In this document: positions 1 to 9,500 of the stretch, one piece after another
Layout of the letters: each line of letters opens with the position of its first letter
Position numbering within the stretch: position 1 is the stretch's first letter
Source: Caldifarciminota bacterium
Lineage (GTDB): Bacteria > Hydrothermota > Hydrothermia > LBFQ01
DNA: 40,920 bases
Direction of reading: 5' to 3'
NCBI GenBank assembly: GCA_015490465.1
Contig: WFXS01000081.1
Span: forward strand, 1 to 40,920
Made by a program: the position numbers and the translations under genes
The notes under the pieces: model-generated
What the model was told of the DNA's origin: nothing
The model's database searches: none
The model's input: only the letters and a program-made list of their open reading frames with translations

Positions 1-2
1 GC

Positions 3-1688
3 AGGATAACGGAGGACGGCTACATCGTTGAGATGAGGATCCCCTTCAAGGCCTTCCGGTACCGGAGGGGGAGCGTATGGGGGATGGCCTTCGGCAGGGG
101 GACAGGGGACGGCTACAGCTTCCGGATACCCCTCAACCGCAAGGGGATCTTCCCCGATATGCTGAAGGTGAGGCTCTCCCCTCCCCTCTCGTGGGCCTTG
201 ACCCTCATGCCCTACATCACCTACCGGAAGGACTCGCTCTACAACTTCTGGATAGGGGAGTACGAGAGGTACGAGAGGGCCTACGGCGGCGGGGACGTGA
301 GGCTCACCCTTGAGGACAACTTCGCCCACCTGACCGTAAAGCCCGACTTCTCCAACGTTGAGTCCGACCCCTACTACATAAACGTCGGCCGCTACCGGTA
401 CTTCCTCCAGGAGCGTAGGCCCTTCTTCACCCACGACAAAGACCTCTTCCAGCCCAACTTCAACGCCTTCCTCCCCTACACCATGCTTCTGTACACCCGC
501 AATATTGGAATGGACGAGTACGGGAACGAGATCCCCATAACCTTCGGCCTGAAGGGGGGGCTGTCGCTGTTCGGGACGAACGTTGCCCTACTTACGGTTA
601 GGACGGACTCCGGCCAGATGTGGAACGTCCTCCGCACCAACTACAGGGGGAAGAACCTCGCCGTTGGAACCTTCCTCGCCAGATACACCGGCACCTATCC
701 GTACCCCGACTTCTACAACCCCGGTAGCTTCATAGCCATCAGGGATACTAATGTCCTCGCGGATGTGGATGTGACCTTCAACTACGGCTACTTTCAGGGA
801 GGTTTCGCCATTATGCACGCGGACTATTACGACGAGTTTTCGGGTTGGCGGAGCGGGTGGACCAAGGCCTTCGGCTTCGGGTACGACTCTCAGGAGTGGA
901 AGGTGGGATTCTCCTACAGCGAGATAGACTCCCTCTTTTACGCCGAGAGGATAACCTACATGCCCGCCGCCGGGTCAAAGTACGCCGGATTCACCATCCA
1001 CAGGACCTTCTTCAACCTGGGGAAGTTGAACTACCTTGGTGTTGGAACGGAGTTCAGTGTGACCAGGGATGCCGGCGAGCCTCTCTCCAAGTTCGTCAGC
1101 CCGTCCCTGGGCCTCTCCTTTGGGCGGGGACACAGTATCTACCTATCGTCGGACCTGGGGGACGCCTACAGCTACGACCCCTTCCGCGACACGTTGGTGC
1201 ATTACTTCTCAAGGGATTTCAGGCTGTCCTCCTACTTCAACGTCAGGGCCAACTACCTCGGTATGTGGTTCTCCACCGGGAACCTATACAACTACGCCAC
1301 GGGTGAACTCGGCGACTACTCCACCCTCAACCTGAACCTCCCGTGGAGGTTCTCGGAGTTCTTCAGGACCTCCAACACCGTAAGGGTGTGGCTCTACCCC
1401 GGAATGGACCCCACCTACTCCAACATCCTCCGCCTCACCTTCTCCCTCGGAAACCTCGCCACCGTCCGCACCGGGTGGGAGAAGAACGTTCGCAAAGGTG
1501 AGAGGAGTCTCGTCGGCCTCTACGACCGCGTCTGGGTCTTCCTCTCCTTTGAGAAGGGTCTGACCGGCCTGTACGTCTCCCTCAATACGAGGCTCAAGCC
1601 CACCGACACCCTCAACATCAACCCCTTCAAGTACGAGAGGGCGGACTACATCTTTGGAATTAAGTTCAAGGGGTACTTGAGACTATGA
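3..1688 (+). CDS. DUF5916-type outer-membrane protein, C-terminal part (5' end outside window)
   Basis: The reading frame is open from the first bases (R-I-T-E-D-G before the track's first Met), so the gene starts upstream of the window and 561 residues are visible. The opening VEMRIPFKAFRY looks like the end of a family 9 carbohydrate-binding-like domain. It is followed by the DUF5916 hallmark: VKPDFSNVESDP, then YFLQERRPFFTHDKDLF (family pattern: NPDFSQVEADP, FPEKRPFF, LF). The rest alternates aromatic and polar residues in short strands and ends in GIKFKGYLRL, which suggests an outer-membrane beta barrel. DUF5916 proteins are common in Bacteroidetes-like and WOR-3-like diderms; their function is not firmly known. 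The stop codon overlaps the next gene by 4 nt (ATGA), so the two are probably co-expressed. Confidence 0.8.
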   Translation, partial: RITEDGYIVEMRIPFKAFRYRRGSVWGMAFGRGTGDGYSFRIPLNRKGIFPDMLKVRLSPPLSWALTLMPYITYRKDSLYNFWIGEYERYERAYGGGDVRLTLEDNFAHLTVKPDFSNVESDPYYINVGRYRYFLQERRPFFTHDKDLFQPNFNAFLPYTMLLYTRNIGMDEYGNEIPITFGLKGGLSLFGTNVALLTVRTDSGQMWNVLRTNYRGKNLAVGTFLARYTGTYPYPDFYNPGSFIAIRDTNVLADVDVTFNYGYFQGGFAIMHADYYDEFSGWRSGWTKAFGFGYDSQEWKVGFSYSEIDSLFYAERITYMPAAGSKYAGFTIHRTFFNLGKLNYLGVGTEFSVTRDAGEPLSKFVSPSLGLSFGRGHSIYLSSDLGDAYSYDPFRDTLVHYFSRDFRLSSYFNVRANYLGMWFSTGNLYNYATGELGDYSTLNLNLPWRFSEFFRTSNTVRVWLYPGMDPTYSNILRLTFSLGNLATVRTGWEKNVRKGERSLVGLYDRVWVFLSFEKGLTGLYVSLNTRLKPTDTLNINPFKYERADYIFGIKFKGYLRL

Positions 1689-1900
1689 CGAGGTTGCTCT
1701 TTGCTCTTGTTTTTGGGGCGTTACTGATTGCTGGTAGCCCACCCGTGGAGGCGAAGAGGGGAAAGGACATGGACCTCGGAATGAAGGTGAAGGTCCGGGT
1801 GGGCGATAGCACCATCACGTTGTGCCGCTGCCCGACGAACTACGGCAACTGCTTCTGTACGCCGAAGGGGATGATAGACGAGAGGGACGCAGGGAGGTAG
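1685..1900 (+). CDS. Small secreted cysteine-rich protein
   Basis: This 71-residue protein starts at an ATGA overlap with the DUF5916 gene. Residues 1-23 form a signal peptide: MTRLL, a hydrophobic run FALVFGALLIAG, then a likely signal peptidase I site after VEA. The mature part is about 48 residues and contains LCRCPTNYGNCFC, a CxC-x6-CxC arrangement. Four closely spaced cysteines after export could bind a metal or form disulfides. No lipobox Cys follows the signal peptide. I do not recognise a family. The overlap with an outer-membrane protein gene suggests a periplasmic or surface partner; that is inference. Confidence 0.6.
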   Translation: MTRLLFALVFGALLIAGSPPVEAKRGKDMDLGMKVKVRVGDSTITLCRCPTNYGNCFCTPKGMIDERDAGR

Positions 1901-2240
1901 GCGCGCAAGGATGACTTCGAACCGATGAGAGCGTCAGGGGTATAGTGGTTCCGGATGGCAGAGGGTACACACTAATTAGCGCCATCATGAGATAGTGCCT
2001 CAACGATCCAGTTATAACCTGTTAAGGAGCGAACGAAATCTTTATCGTTGTAGAAGCGCTGAAGGATGCGTATCAAGTCCTCCTCAGGTTCATCAAAAAG
2101 GAAACAGGGGGTAGGGGAACGAGATGAACGGAAAAGAAGCAAGGAGGAGCATACACGCATTCTACGGGGGAAAGAGTATAATATTCAAACCACGAAAGCC
2201 CCGATACTGCTCATCCACTCAGGTCAATACCGGAAAATAT
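1901..2240. other. Gene-poor interval between convergent units
   Basis: This stretch of about 340 nt lies between the small Cys-rich gene and the rpoC terminator. I see no RNA gene or clear repeat. Plus-strand ORFs here are shadows of rpoC or lack a start signal. The only protein-like signal is the minus-strand ORF at 1972-2160, listed separately. A TATAAT occurs near 2176 on the plus strand but no convincing gene follows it before the terminator. Confidence 0.5.
1972..2160 (-). CDS. Possible small gene or gene remnant
   Basis: This is a 62-codon minus-strand ORF downstream of the rpoC terminator. Its first half (CSSLLLFRSSRSPTP) does not look like a real protein. Its second half (DEPEEDLIRILQRFYNDKDF, then a Gly-Tyr-Asn-Trp segment) has the charge and hydrophobic pattern of a folded helical protein. 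The contrast suggests the tail of a decayed gene or a wrongly chosen start. No Shine-Dalgarno precedes the ATG. No family recognised. Confidence 0.25.
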   Translation of the reverse strand: MRVCSSLLLFRSSRSPTPCFLFDEPEEDLIRILQRFYNDKDFVRSLTGYNWIVEALSHDGAN

Positions 2241-2270
2241 AAAAAAGAGGGGGCATCAATGCCCCCTCTT
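2241..2270 (-). terminator. Rho-independent terminator of the rpoBC operon
   Basis: An inverted repeat (AAGAGGGGGCAT / ATGCCCCCTCTT, 2245-2256 with 2259-2270) sits just past the rpoC stop at 2279. Read on the minus strand, the G+C-rich hairpin runs into TTTTTT and a further AT-rich tract. Position and orientation fit the end of the long operon. Confidence 0.9.
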
Positions 2271-2278
2271 CCATCCTA

Positions 2279-5200
2279 TCAGGATTCCTCAGCCGTTTTT
2301 CTTCCCTTCTCCTCCAGCTCCTCAACCTCAAGCATTATCTTGTCCATCCTCCAGGCCGGGAACCCTGTACCGGCAGGTATGAGGTCCCCTATTATCACGC
2401 GCTCCTTAAGCCCCTTGAGTTCGTCCCTCTGTCTGCGTATGGACGCCTCGGCCAGTACCCTCGGGGCCTCCTCAAAGGATGCGGCAGCCAGAAAGCTGTC
2501 CGTAGTTGCGGCTACCTTGCTTATACCGAGGAGTATAGGCTCGTACTTGGCCGGCTTTCCACCCTGCGCGACTACCCTCCGGTTCTCCTCAAGGATGCGG
2601 TTGAGGTCCACGATCTGCTCCGGCAGGTAACGAGTATCTCCACCGTCCACTATACGGACGCGACGGAGCATCTGGCGGATTATGATCTCTATGTGCTTGT
2701 CGTTTATCTTCACGCCGGATACACGGTAGACCTTCTGGATCTCCTCAAGGAGGTACTCGGCAGCGGCCTCCTTACCCTTGATCCTCAGGATGTCTTTGGG
2801 GGAGATGTCTCCCTCTATGAGTTTGTCCATCGCATAGACGCGATCCCCCTTGTTCACGAGGAGGTACTCACCGTACTTGACCTGATATACGCTTTCGGTG
2901 TTGTCGTCGTGTTTCACGATTATGCGGATCATCCCCTTGCGGTCGTCTATGATGATGTCCTTAACGACACCGTCCCTTTCAACGATCACGGCGTTGTTCT
3001 TGGGTACACGGGCCTCAAACAGCTCCTCAACCTTGGGCAGTCCTCCGGTGATGTCCCTCGTCTTGTATATGAGCCTCGGCACTCTGGCTATAACTTCACC
3101 GGGGTTGACGTAGGGGTTGCCCGTCCCCTTGAAGATCTCGTAGGCCTTCTTGGTGAGACGGGCGTCGTTCGCCAGAGGTATAACCTCCAGAACCTCACCG
3201 GTATTGGGATCTATCACCTTGGCTTTGGGGTAAAGACGGCGGTGTCTGACCACCTCAACGACGTATTCAAGCGTGGTACCCTGGAGGTCCTCCTTCAAGG
3301 ATACGCCCTCAACGAGGCCCTCAAACACCAGCTTGCCGGCTTTGGTGACGAGGATGGGCATGGCGTAGAAGTCCCACTCGGCGAGGACATCCCCCTTCTC
3401 AACCCTCTCACCGTCACCGACGTAAACCTTGTATCCGTACTCCAGACCGTACTCCTTCGTACGGCCATCCCTGCCCTCAAGGACGAGGCTACCTTTACGG
3501 GATACGACCACCCATCCACCATCGGCCTGCTCTATGGCCTTTATGTCCTTCCACCTCACCACACCGGGGAACTGGGCGACGTGTCTGGACTCGCCAACTA
3601 TACGTTCGGCGGCACCACCCGTGTGCTTCGTCCTCAGGGTAAGCTGGGTACCCGGCTCACCGATGGACTGGGCCGCCACTATACCCACCGATTCGCCCGT
3701 ATCCACCTTCTTACCCGTGGCGAGGTTCCTTCCGTAGCACTTGGCACATACGCCGTGGGGAGCCTGACAGTACAGGACGGACCGGATATGGACGGTGTCT
3801 ATACCCGCTTCCTCAATGATCCGGGCCTTTTCCTCCGTTATCTCCTCCCCAGCCTTGACTATGACCTCTGCCGTTACGGGGTGGTAAATGTCGTAGAGGG
3901 AGTACCTTCCGACTATACGGGAAGAGAGAGGCTCTATCACGGTTTCTCCCTCCTTCAGGGCCTGTACGGCTCTACCCTGAATGGCCCCGCAGTCCTCCAT
4001 CGTGACCACCACCTCCTGAGCGGCGTCCACGAGCCTACGGGTCAGATAACCGGCGTCGGCCGTCTTCATGGCCACGTCGGACAGCCCCTTACGGGCGCCG
4101 TGGGAGGAGATGAAGAACTCTATGGACGAGAGTCCCTCCTTCAGGGAGGAGAGTACGGGTGTGGGTATGAGCTCACCGGCCTGTCCCTTCTTGGCGGGCC
4201 TCGTCATCAGTCCCCTCATGGCTCCGAGCTGGCGGGTCTGGTCAATGTTACCACGGGCCCCGGACATCACCATCATGTACAAGGGGTTAAAGCCGTTCTT
4301 ATCCTTCTTCAGGTACTCAAGCATCTTCTTCGTGACCTCTTCGGTCACGCGGGTCCATATGTCAAAGATCCTCTGCTGCTTCTCGGCGTGGGTTATTTTA
4401 CCCTGGGCGTGGAGTCTCTCAACCTGCTCTATCTCCTTGAAAGCCTTCTTGATTATCTTCTCCTTCTCCGGCGGGACGATCACGTCGTCCATACCGAAGG
4501 TGACCCCCGACCAGGCCGCCCACTTGAACCCGAGCTCCTTCATGTCGTCAAGGAAGTGGGTCGTCTTCCACGTGCCGAGTTTCTTGAAGATGCGGCTTAC
4601 GAAGTTGGATATATCCTTCTTACCGTACTCTTTGTTGAAGGTCTCAAAGGTGAAGTCGTCGTCCCACATCTCCTGAGGGATGATGGAGGCGAATACGACG
4701 CGTCCGGCCGTCGTTCTTACCATCTTCACCGGGACGTCCTGCCGGCGGACAAACGGGTTGCCCCTCTCAGGCACGAGGACGAATACGGGGTCGTTAACGT
4801 GGACGGCGTCGTTCTCAATAGCCAGGATGACCTCGTAGGGATCGGAGAACTTCGGAAGGTCCTCCTCCTTCTTATCTGTGGGTTTCTCCTTCGTCAGGTA
4901 GTTTATACCGATGACCATATCCTGCGATGCCGTGGCGAGGGGTCCTCCGTGGGCGGGGGACAGGATGTTGTGGGGAGCGAGGAGGAGGGCGTAGGTCTCG
5001 GCTATGGCCTCCGGGTGGATGGGTACGAATACGGCCATCTGATCCCCGTCAAAGTCGGCGTTGTAGGCAGCGCACACGAGGGGATGGAGCTTTATGGCGT
5101 ACCCTTCCGTCAGGACAGGCTCAAAGGCCTGTATGGACACCCTGTGGAGGGTAGGGGCGCGGTTGAGCATGACGGGGTAGTGCTTCGTGATATCCAGAAG

Positions 5201-6538
5201 CAGCTCCACGGTCTGCTGGTGCTTGGACTTAATGAACTCGTGCTTCTCCGATCTGGTGTAGGCGAGTCCGGCCCTCTCCAGCTTCTCCTCAAGCCAGGGC
5301 TTGAACAGCTCAAGGGCCATATCTTTGGGCAGGCCTACCTGATGGAGTTTCAGCTCCGGGCCGACCACTATCACGGCACGGCCGGAGTAGTCCACACGCT
5401 TACCGAGGAGGTTGCGGCGGAGCAGTCCCTTCTTACCGCGGAGGTAGTCGGTGAGGGACTTTCTCCTCTGACCACTCCGGTTGGTTGAGGGGCGGCGGAG
5501 ACGGGAGTTGTCTATTAAGGCTTCAACGGCGTGCTTTATCTGACGCTTCTCGTTTATGATCATCAGCTCAAAGCCGCCCCTCTCGTATATCTGCTTGAGC
5601 CTGTGGTTCCTGCGGATTACGTCCCTGTAGAGGTCCGTAAGGTCGGTGTTGGCGAACTTCCCACCCTCTAAGGGAAGGAGCGGCCTCAGGTCGGGAGGCA
5701 GAACGGGTATGACCTCCAGGACCATCCACGCCGGATTCTGACCGGAGAGTATGAAGGCCTCTATGATCTTAAGGCGGTTTATCAAGCGGGTACGCTCCGT
5801 GGGATTGGTGGTGTGCATGAACTTGAGTTTCGTGTCTTTATAGAGGTACTCCAGACGGGTCATGCGTTCGTGGGAGTTGGGATCCTCTATGATCTCGTTC
5901 AGTTCCTCCAGGAGCTTCTTTATGGCCTCCGCGCCCCAGCCAGCGGAGAAGGAGTCGGGGCCGAGTACGCTTATGAGTTTTCGGTACTCCTCAACCGAGA
6001 GGACCTGACCCTCCTTCATATGTATGGTGCGGACGGAACCGTCGTCCATCTCTATCTTTACGGTGCTGGGGGACTTTTTGGGGTCAAGGATTACGTAGGC
6101 GTCGTAGTTTATGATGAGCTCAAACTTACTCTTGGGTATACCTAAGAGGGTGGGTATGATGTAGGGGGGCATCTTGTAGAACCACGGGTGAACCACGGGG
6201 GTGTTCAGGACTATGTAGCCCATGCGCTCGCGGCGGACGTCGGATCTGGTGACCTCAACACCACACCTGTCGCATATGACCCCCTCGTATCTGCGTCCTT
6301 TGAACTTGCCGCAGGCACACTCGTAATCCTTTACGGGTCCGAAGATCCTCTGACAGTACAGTCCCCCGGGTTCCGGTTTAAGGGTCTTGTAGTTTATGGT
6401 TTCGGCGCTCTTCACCTCACCGGCGCCGTACTCACCTCTCTCGCGCCCTTTTCTCTCGGCCTCTGACCAGAGCTTTATATCCTCCGGTGAGGCCAGAGAG
6501 GCTATCACAGCCTTTATAGTTCTCCAGGTGGTTGCCAT
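2279..6538 (-). CDS. rpoC: DNA-directed RNA polymerase subunit beta'
   Basis: At 1419 residues this is the full beta' subunit of the core transcription enzyme. The N-terminal zinc site is intact (Cys74, Cys76, Cys89, Cys92 in CACGKF...CDRC). The catalytic NADFDGDQM lies at 493-501, with three Asp that hold the active-site Mg. The second zinc cluster (YCQAPHGVCAKCYGRN) and the trigger-loop region (MKTADAGYLTRRLVD) are present. Between QLTLRTKHTGG and TRDITGGLPKVEELF lies a segment much longer than the minimal trigger loop needs, consistent with an SI3-type insertion as in proteobacteria and FCB-group bacteria. It begins 10 nt after the rpoB stop, behind a GGGGGAG ribosome site, and is the last gene of the operon before the terminator. 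Confidence 0.98.
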   Translation of the reverse strand: MATTWRTIKAVIASLASPEDIKLWSEAERKGRERGEYGAGEVKSAETINYKTLKPEPGGLYCQRIFGPVKDYECACGKFKGRRYEGVICDRCGVEVTRSDVRRERMGYIVLNTPVVHPWFYKMPPYIIPTLLGIPKSKFELIINYDAYVILDPKKSPSTVKIEMDDGSVRTIHMKEGQVLSVEEYRKLISVLGPDSFSAGWGAEAIKKLLEELNEIIEDPNSHERMTRLEYLYKDTKLKFMHTTNPTERTRLINRLKIIEAFILSGQNPAWMVLEVIPVLPPDLRPLLPLEGGKFANTDLTDLYRDVIRRNHRLKQIYERGGFELMIINEKRQIKHAVEALIDNSRLRRPSTNRSGQRRKSLTDYLRGKKGLLRRNLLGKRVDYSGRAVIVVGPELKLHQVGLPKDMALELFKPWLEEKLERAGLAYTRSEKHEFIKSKHQQTVELLLDITKHYPVMLNRAPTLHRVSIQAFEPVLTEGYAIKLHPLVCAAYNADFDGDQMAVFVPIHPEAIAETYALLLAPHNILSPAHGGPLATASQDMVIGINYLTKEKPTDKKEEDLPKFSDPYEVILAIENDAVHVNDPVFVLVPERGNPFVRRQDVPVKMVRTTAGRVVFASIIPQEMWDDDFTFETFNKEYGKKDISNFVSRIFKKLGTWKTTHFLDDMKELGFKWAAWSGVTFGMDDVIVPPEKEKIIKKAFKEIEQVERLHAQGKITHAEKQQRIFDIWTRVTEEVTKKMLEYLKKDKNGFNPLYMMVMSGARGNIDQTRQLGAMRGLMTRPAKKGQAGELIPTPVLSSLKEGLSSIEFFISSHGARKGLSDVAMKTADAGYLTRRLVDAAQEVVVTMEDCGAIQGRAVQALKEGETVIEPLSSRIVGRYSLYDIYHPVTAEVIVKAGEEITEEKARIIEEAGIDTVHIRSVLYCQAPHGVCAKCYGRNLATGKKVDTGESVGIVAAQSIGEPGTQLTLRTKHTGGAAERIVGESRHVAQFPGVVRWKDIKAIEQADGGWVVVSRKGSLVLEGRDGRTKEYGLEYGYKVYVGDGERVEKGDVLAEWDFYAMPILVTKAGKLVFEGLVEGVSLKEDLQGTTLEYVVEVVRHRRLYPKAKVIDPNTGEVLEVIPLANDARLTKKAYEIFKGTGNPYVNPGEVIARVPRLIYKTRDITGGLPKVEELFEARVPKNNAVIVERDGVVKDIIIDDRKGMIRIIVKHDDNTESVYQVKYGEYLLVNKGDRVYAMDKLIEGDISPKDILRIKGKEAAAEYLLEEIQKVYRVSGVKINDKHIEIIIRQMLRRVRIVDGGDTRYLPEQIVDLNRILEENRRVVAQGGKPAKYEPILLGISKVAATTDSFLAAASFEEAPRVLAEASIRRQRDELKGLKERVIIGDLIPAGTGFPAWRMDKIMLEVEELEEKGRKTAEES

Positions 6539-6548
6539 GTCTCCCCCT

Positions 6549-9500
6549 TTACTTTTCTTCTTCCCTTTCCATCTTCAAATCAATAGCGAGCGCCTTCAGG
6601 AACTTGGTCAGGACCTGGAACGTGGCGGGTGTGGAGGGAAGAGGCGGTTCCGTTCCCTCACGGATCGCCTTGTAGGTCTGCACCCTGCCTTTTATGTCGT
6701 CGGACTTGACGGTGAGCATCTCCCAGAGGGCGTAAGCGGAGCCATGGGCCTCAAGCGCCCATACCTCCATCTCTCCGAACCTCTGCCCACCCATGTGGGC
6801 GCGCCCACCGACCGGCTGCTGCGTGATGAGGGAGTAGGGACCGGTGGAGCGGGCGTGGATCTTGTCCTCGGCCATGTGGATGAGTTTCATTATGTACATG
6901 GATCCCACGGTGACGGGGTAATCAAGGTACTCCCCCGTTCGTCCGTCCCTGAGGCGCATCTTCCCGTCCTCCGAGAGGCCAGCCAGCTTCAACTGCTCCT
7001 TCACCTCGTCCACTGTAAGGCTCTGGAAGGCCGGAGCAGCGTACTTTATACCCTTCTCTGCCAGTTGCTGTGCGAAGTGCAGCAGGTCCTCCTTCTCCGC
7101 CTCCTTTATCCACTTCTTCAGATCCTCGTCCTTGTGCGGCTCGTAGAGCTTTAGCAGGAACTCCTTTATCCGGGAAACCGGTGCCTTGCTCTTGAGGAGG
7201 TCCCTGAGTTTCTCCGTGTTCTTTACGGCGGCGAACCCCAGTACGGTCTCTAAGATCTGTCCGAAGTTCATACGGGAAGGCACGCCGAGAGGGTTAAGGA
7301 CCACGTCCACGGGTGTACCGTCCTCCATGAAGGGCATGTCAGCCCTCGGGGCTATGATGGATATGACGCCCTTGTTCCCGTGGCGGCCGGCCAACTTGTC
7401 CCCGACCTTTATCTTACGCTTCTGGGCGATATAGACCTTTATGACCTGGCGCACACCGGCGGGTAGGTCGTCCCCGCGGCGTATCATGGCGAGGCCCTGA
7501 TCGTACTCCTCTATCAACCTCTCGTAGGTCTCCTGACCGTCCTCTATCGTCTTTATTACCTCGCTCTCTACCTCCGGATCGTCAAATGTACCCTCCTCAA
7601 CCACCAGCTTCAGAGGATCCACGCTCTGGAGGAACTCAAGGGTGACCTTCTCTCCCGTCTTCAGGGCCTCAACGAGTTCTCCTCCTTTCCGTACGTATAC
7701 GGGTCTCTTGACCTCGTGTCCGAGGGCTATTGAGAGGGACTCCCTCAGCGTCGCCCTCAGGTCGTCTATCCGGAGATTTATCTCGTCAAGGAGCTTCTTC
7801 TGACGGGGGCCTATAGGCCTGTCCTTGGGTACGGGTTGGTCAGGGCGCACGCTGTCGTCAACGTACAGTTCTCCGGGTATGAAGTTCCCCTCTTTATCGT
7901 TCATGCCAAAGGCTATGGGGTCGTCGGGCAGGTTCCGGGTCAGGATCTCAACGCCGATGACGGTACCGTACACGCTCGGAGGCACCCGCAGGGAGGTGTT
8001 CTTCCACGGGCGAGACTTCTCACCGAAGATGGACATAAGGAGCTTCTCCTCGGGGGACAGCTCGCTGAACTTCTTCTCCTCCCTCGGCGTGTTCTTACCC
8101 ACCAGGATGTCCCTCGGTGCCACCTTCGTACCTATGCGGGCTATACCGTACTCGTCAAGGTGCTTCAGGCGGGAGGGGTTCTCCTTGTAGGGTTCGGGTG
8201 TCACTACCTCCGGTCCGAGGCGGGTATCCAGCACCTCCGCCGTAAACTCAAGGATGTGTACGGACGTCAGGAGATCGTCCATGACGACCCTGTCGGATAT
8301 GACTATGGCGTCCTCAAAGTTGTACCCGTACCAGGGCATGAAGGCTACGGTCAGGTTCCTTCCGAGGGAGATCTCTCCACCGACGGAGGAGAGGTTCTCG
8401 GCGAGTATGTCGCCCTTCTTTACCTTCTGCCCCTTCTTGACTCTGGGTACGTAATGGATGATGGTGTTCTGTCCGGACCTCTCAAACACCCGGAGGTTGT
8501 AGGTCTTCAGGTTGAACTTTGCCCCCTCCGGACGGATCATTATCTTGCTGTAATCAACGTAGGCGACCTCCCCGTCCTCCTCGGCCACGACCACGGCTCC
8601 ACTATCTCTGGCTATCCTCTCCTCCATACCCGTACCCACTAAGGGGGCCTCCGGGTTGAGGAGCGGCACGGCCTGACGCTGCATGTTGGATCCCATGAGG
8701 GCGCGGTTGGCGTCGTCGTACTCAAGGAAGGGTATGAGGGAGGTGGAGGGGGATATGATCTGTCTGGGAGACAGGTCTATGTAGTCCACGTGATCCCTGT
8801 CCACGAAGATGTAGTTGCGGCGGTGCCTTACGATGATGTTCTTGGCCTTCTTTATTAGTTTAGTCCGGGGGTGGATGGGCAAGTCCGCCGGGGCGATGCG
8901 GAGGTCGTAGTCCTCGTGGGGGGCAACGTACCTGACCTCACCCGTGACCTTACCCTTCTCAACCTTCACAATAGGGGTCTCAAGGAAACCGAGGTCGTTT
9001 ATGCGGGCGTAAACCGTGGGTGATAGTATCAGACCTATGTTTTGACCCTCCGGAGTCTCTATGGGACAGATACGGCCGTAGTGAGAGGGGTGGACGTCAC
9101 GGACCTCAAGCGTGGCCGTCTCACGGGTCAGTCCTCCCTTACCGAGGGCGGATATACGCCTCTTGTTGGTCAACTCCGAGAGGGGGTTGGTCTGATCAAG
9201 GAGCTGGGACAGGCTGTTCTGTGTGAAGAAGGCCACGACGGAGCGGGACACGATCTTCGGATGTACGATCTTACGCAGAGAGCTCTCCTCGTCTATGAGC
9301 TTCTCACGGATACCCTTGGACGTCCTTATGAACTCCGTCCTTACGGCCTCGTAGAGCTGCTCCCCCACCCTCTTTATACGCCTGTGGGCGAGGTCGTCAA
9401 TATCGTCCTCTTCACCCTCACCGCGGTAGAGGGCAATCAGCTCCCGCAGAGCAACGATGAAGTCCTCTTCCGTGAACCACTCAACGTCATCGCCGGGTAC

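Noticed and set aside
2693-5488. 931-codon plus-strand ORF opposite rpoC
   Set aside because: It is the antisense shadow of rpoC; the His/Leu/Val/Gly-rich text has no domain pattern, and the minus frame has clear RpoC motifs.
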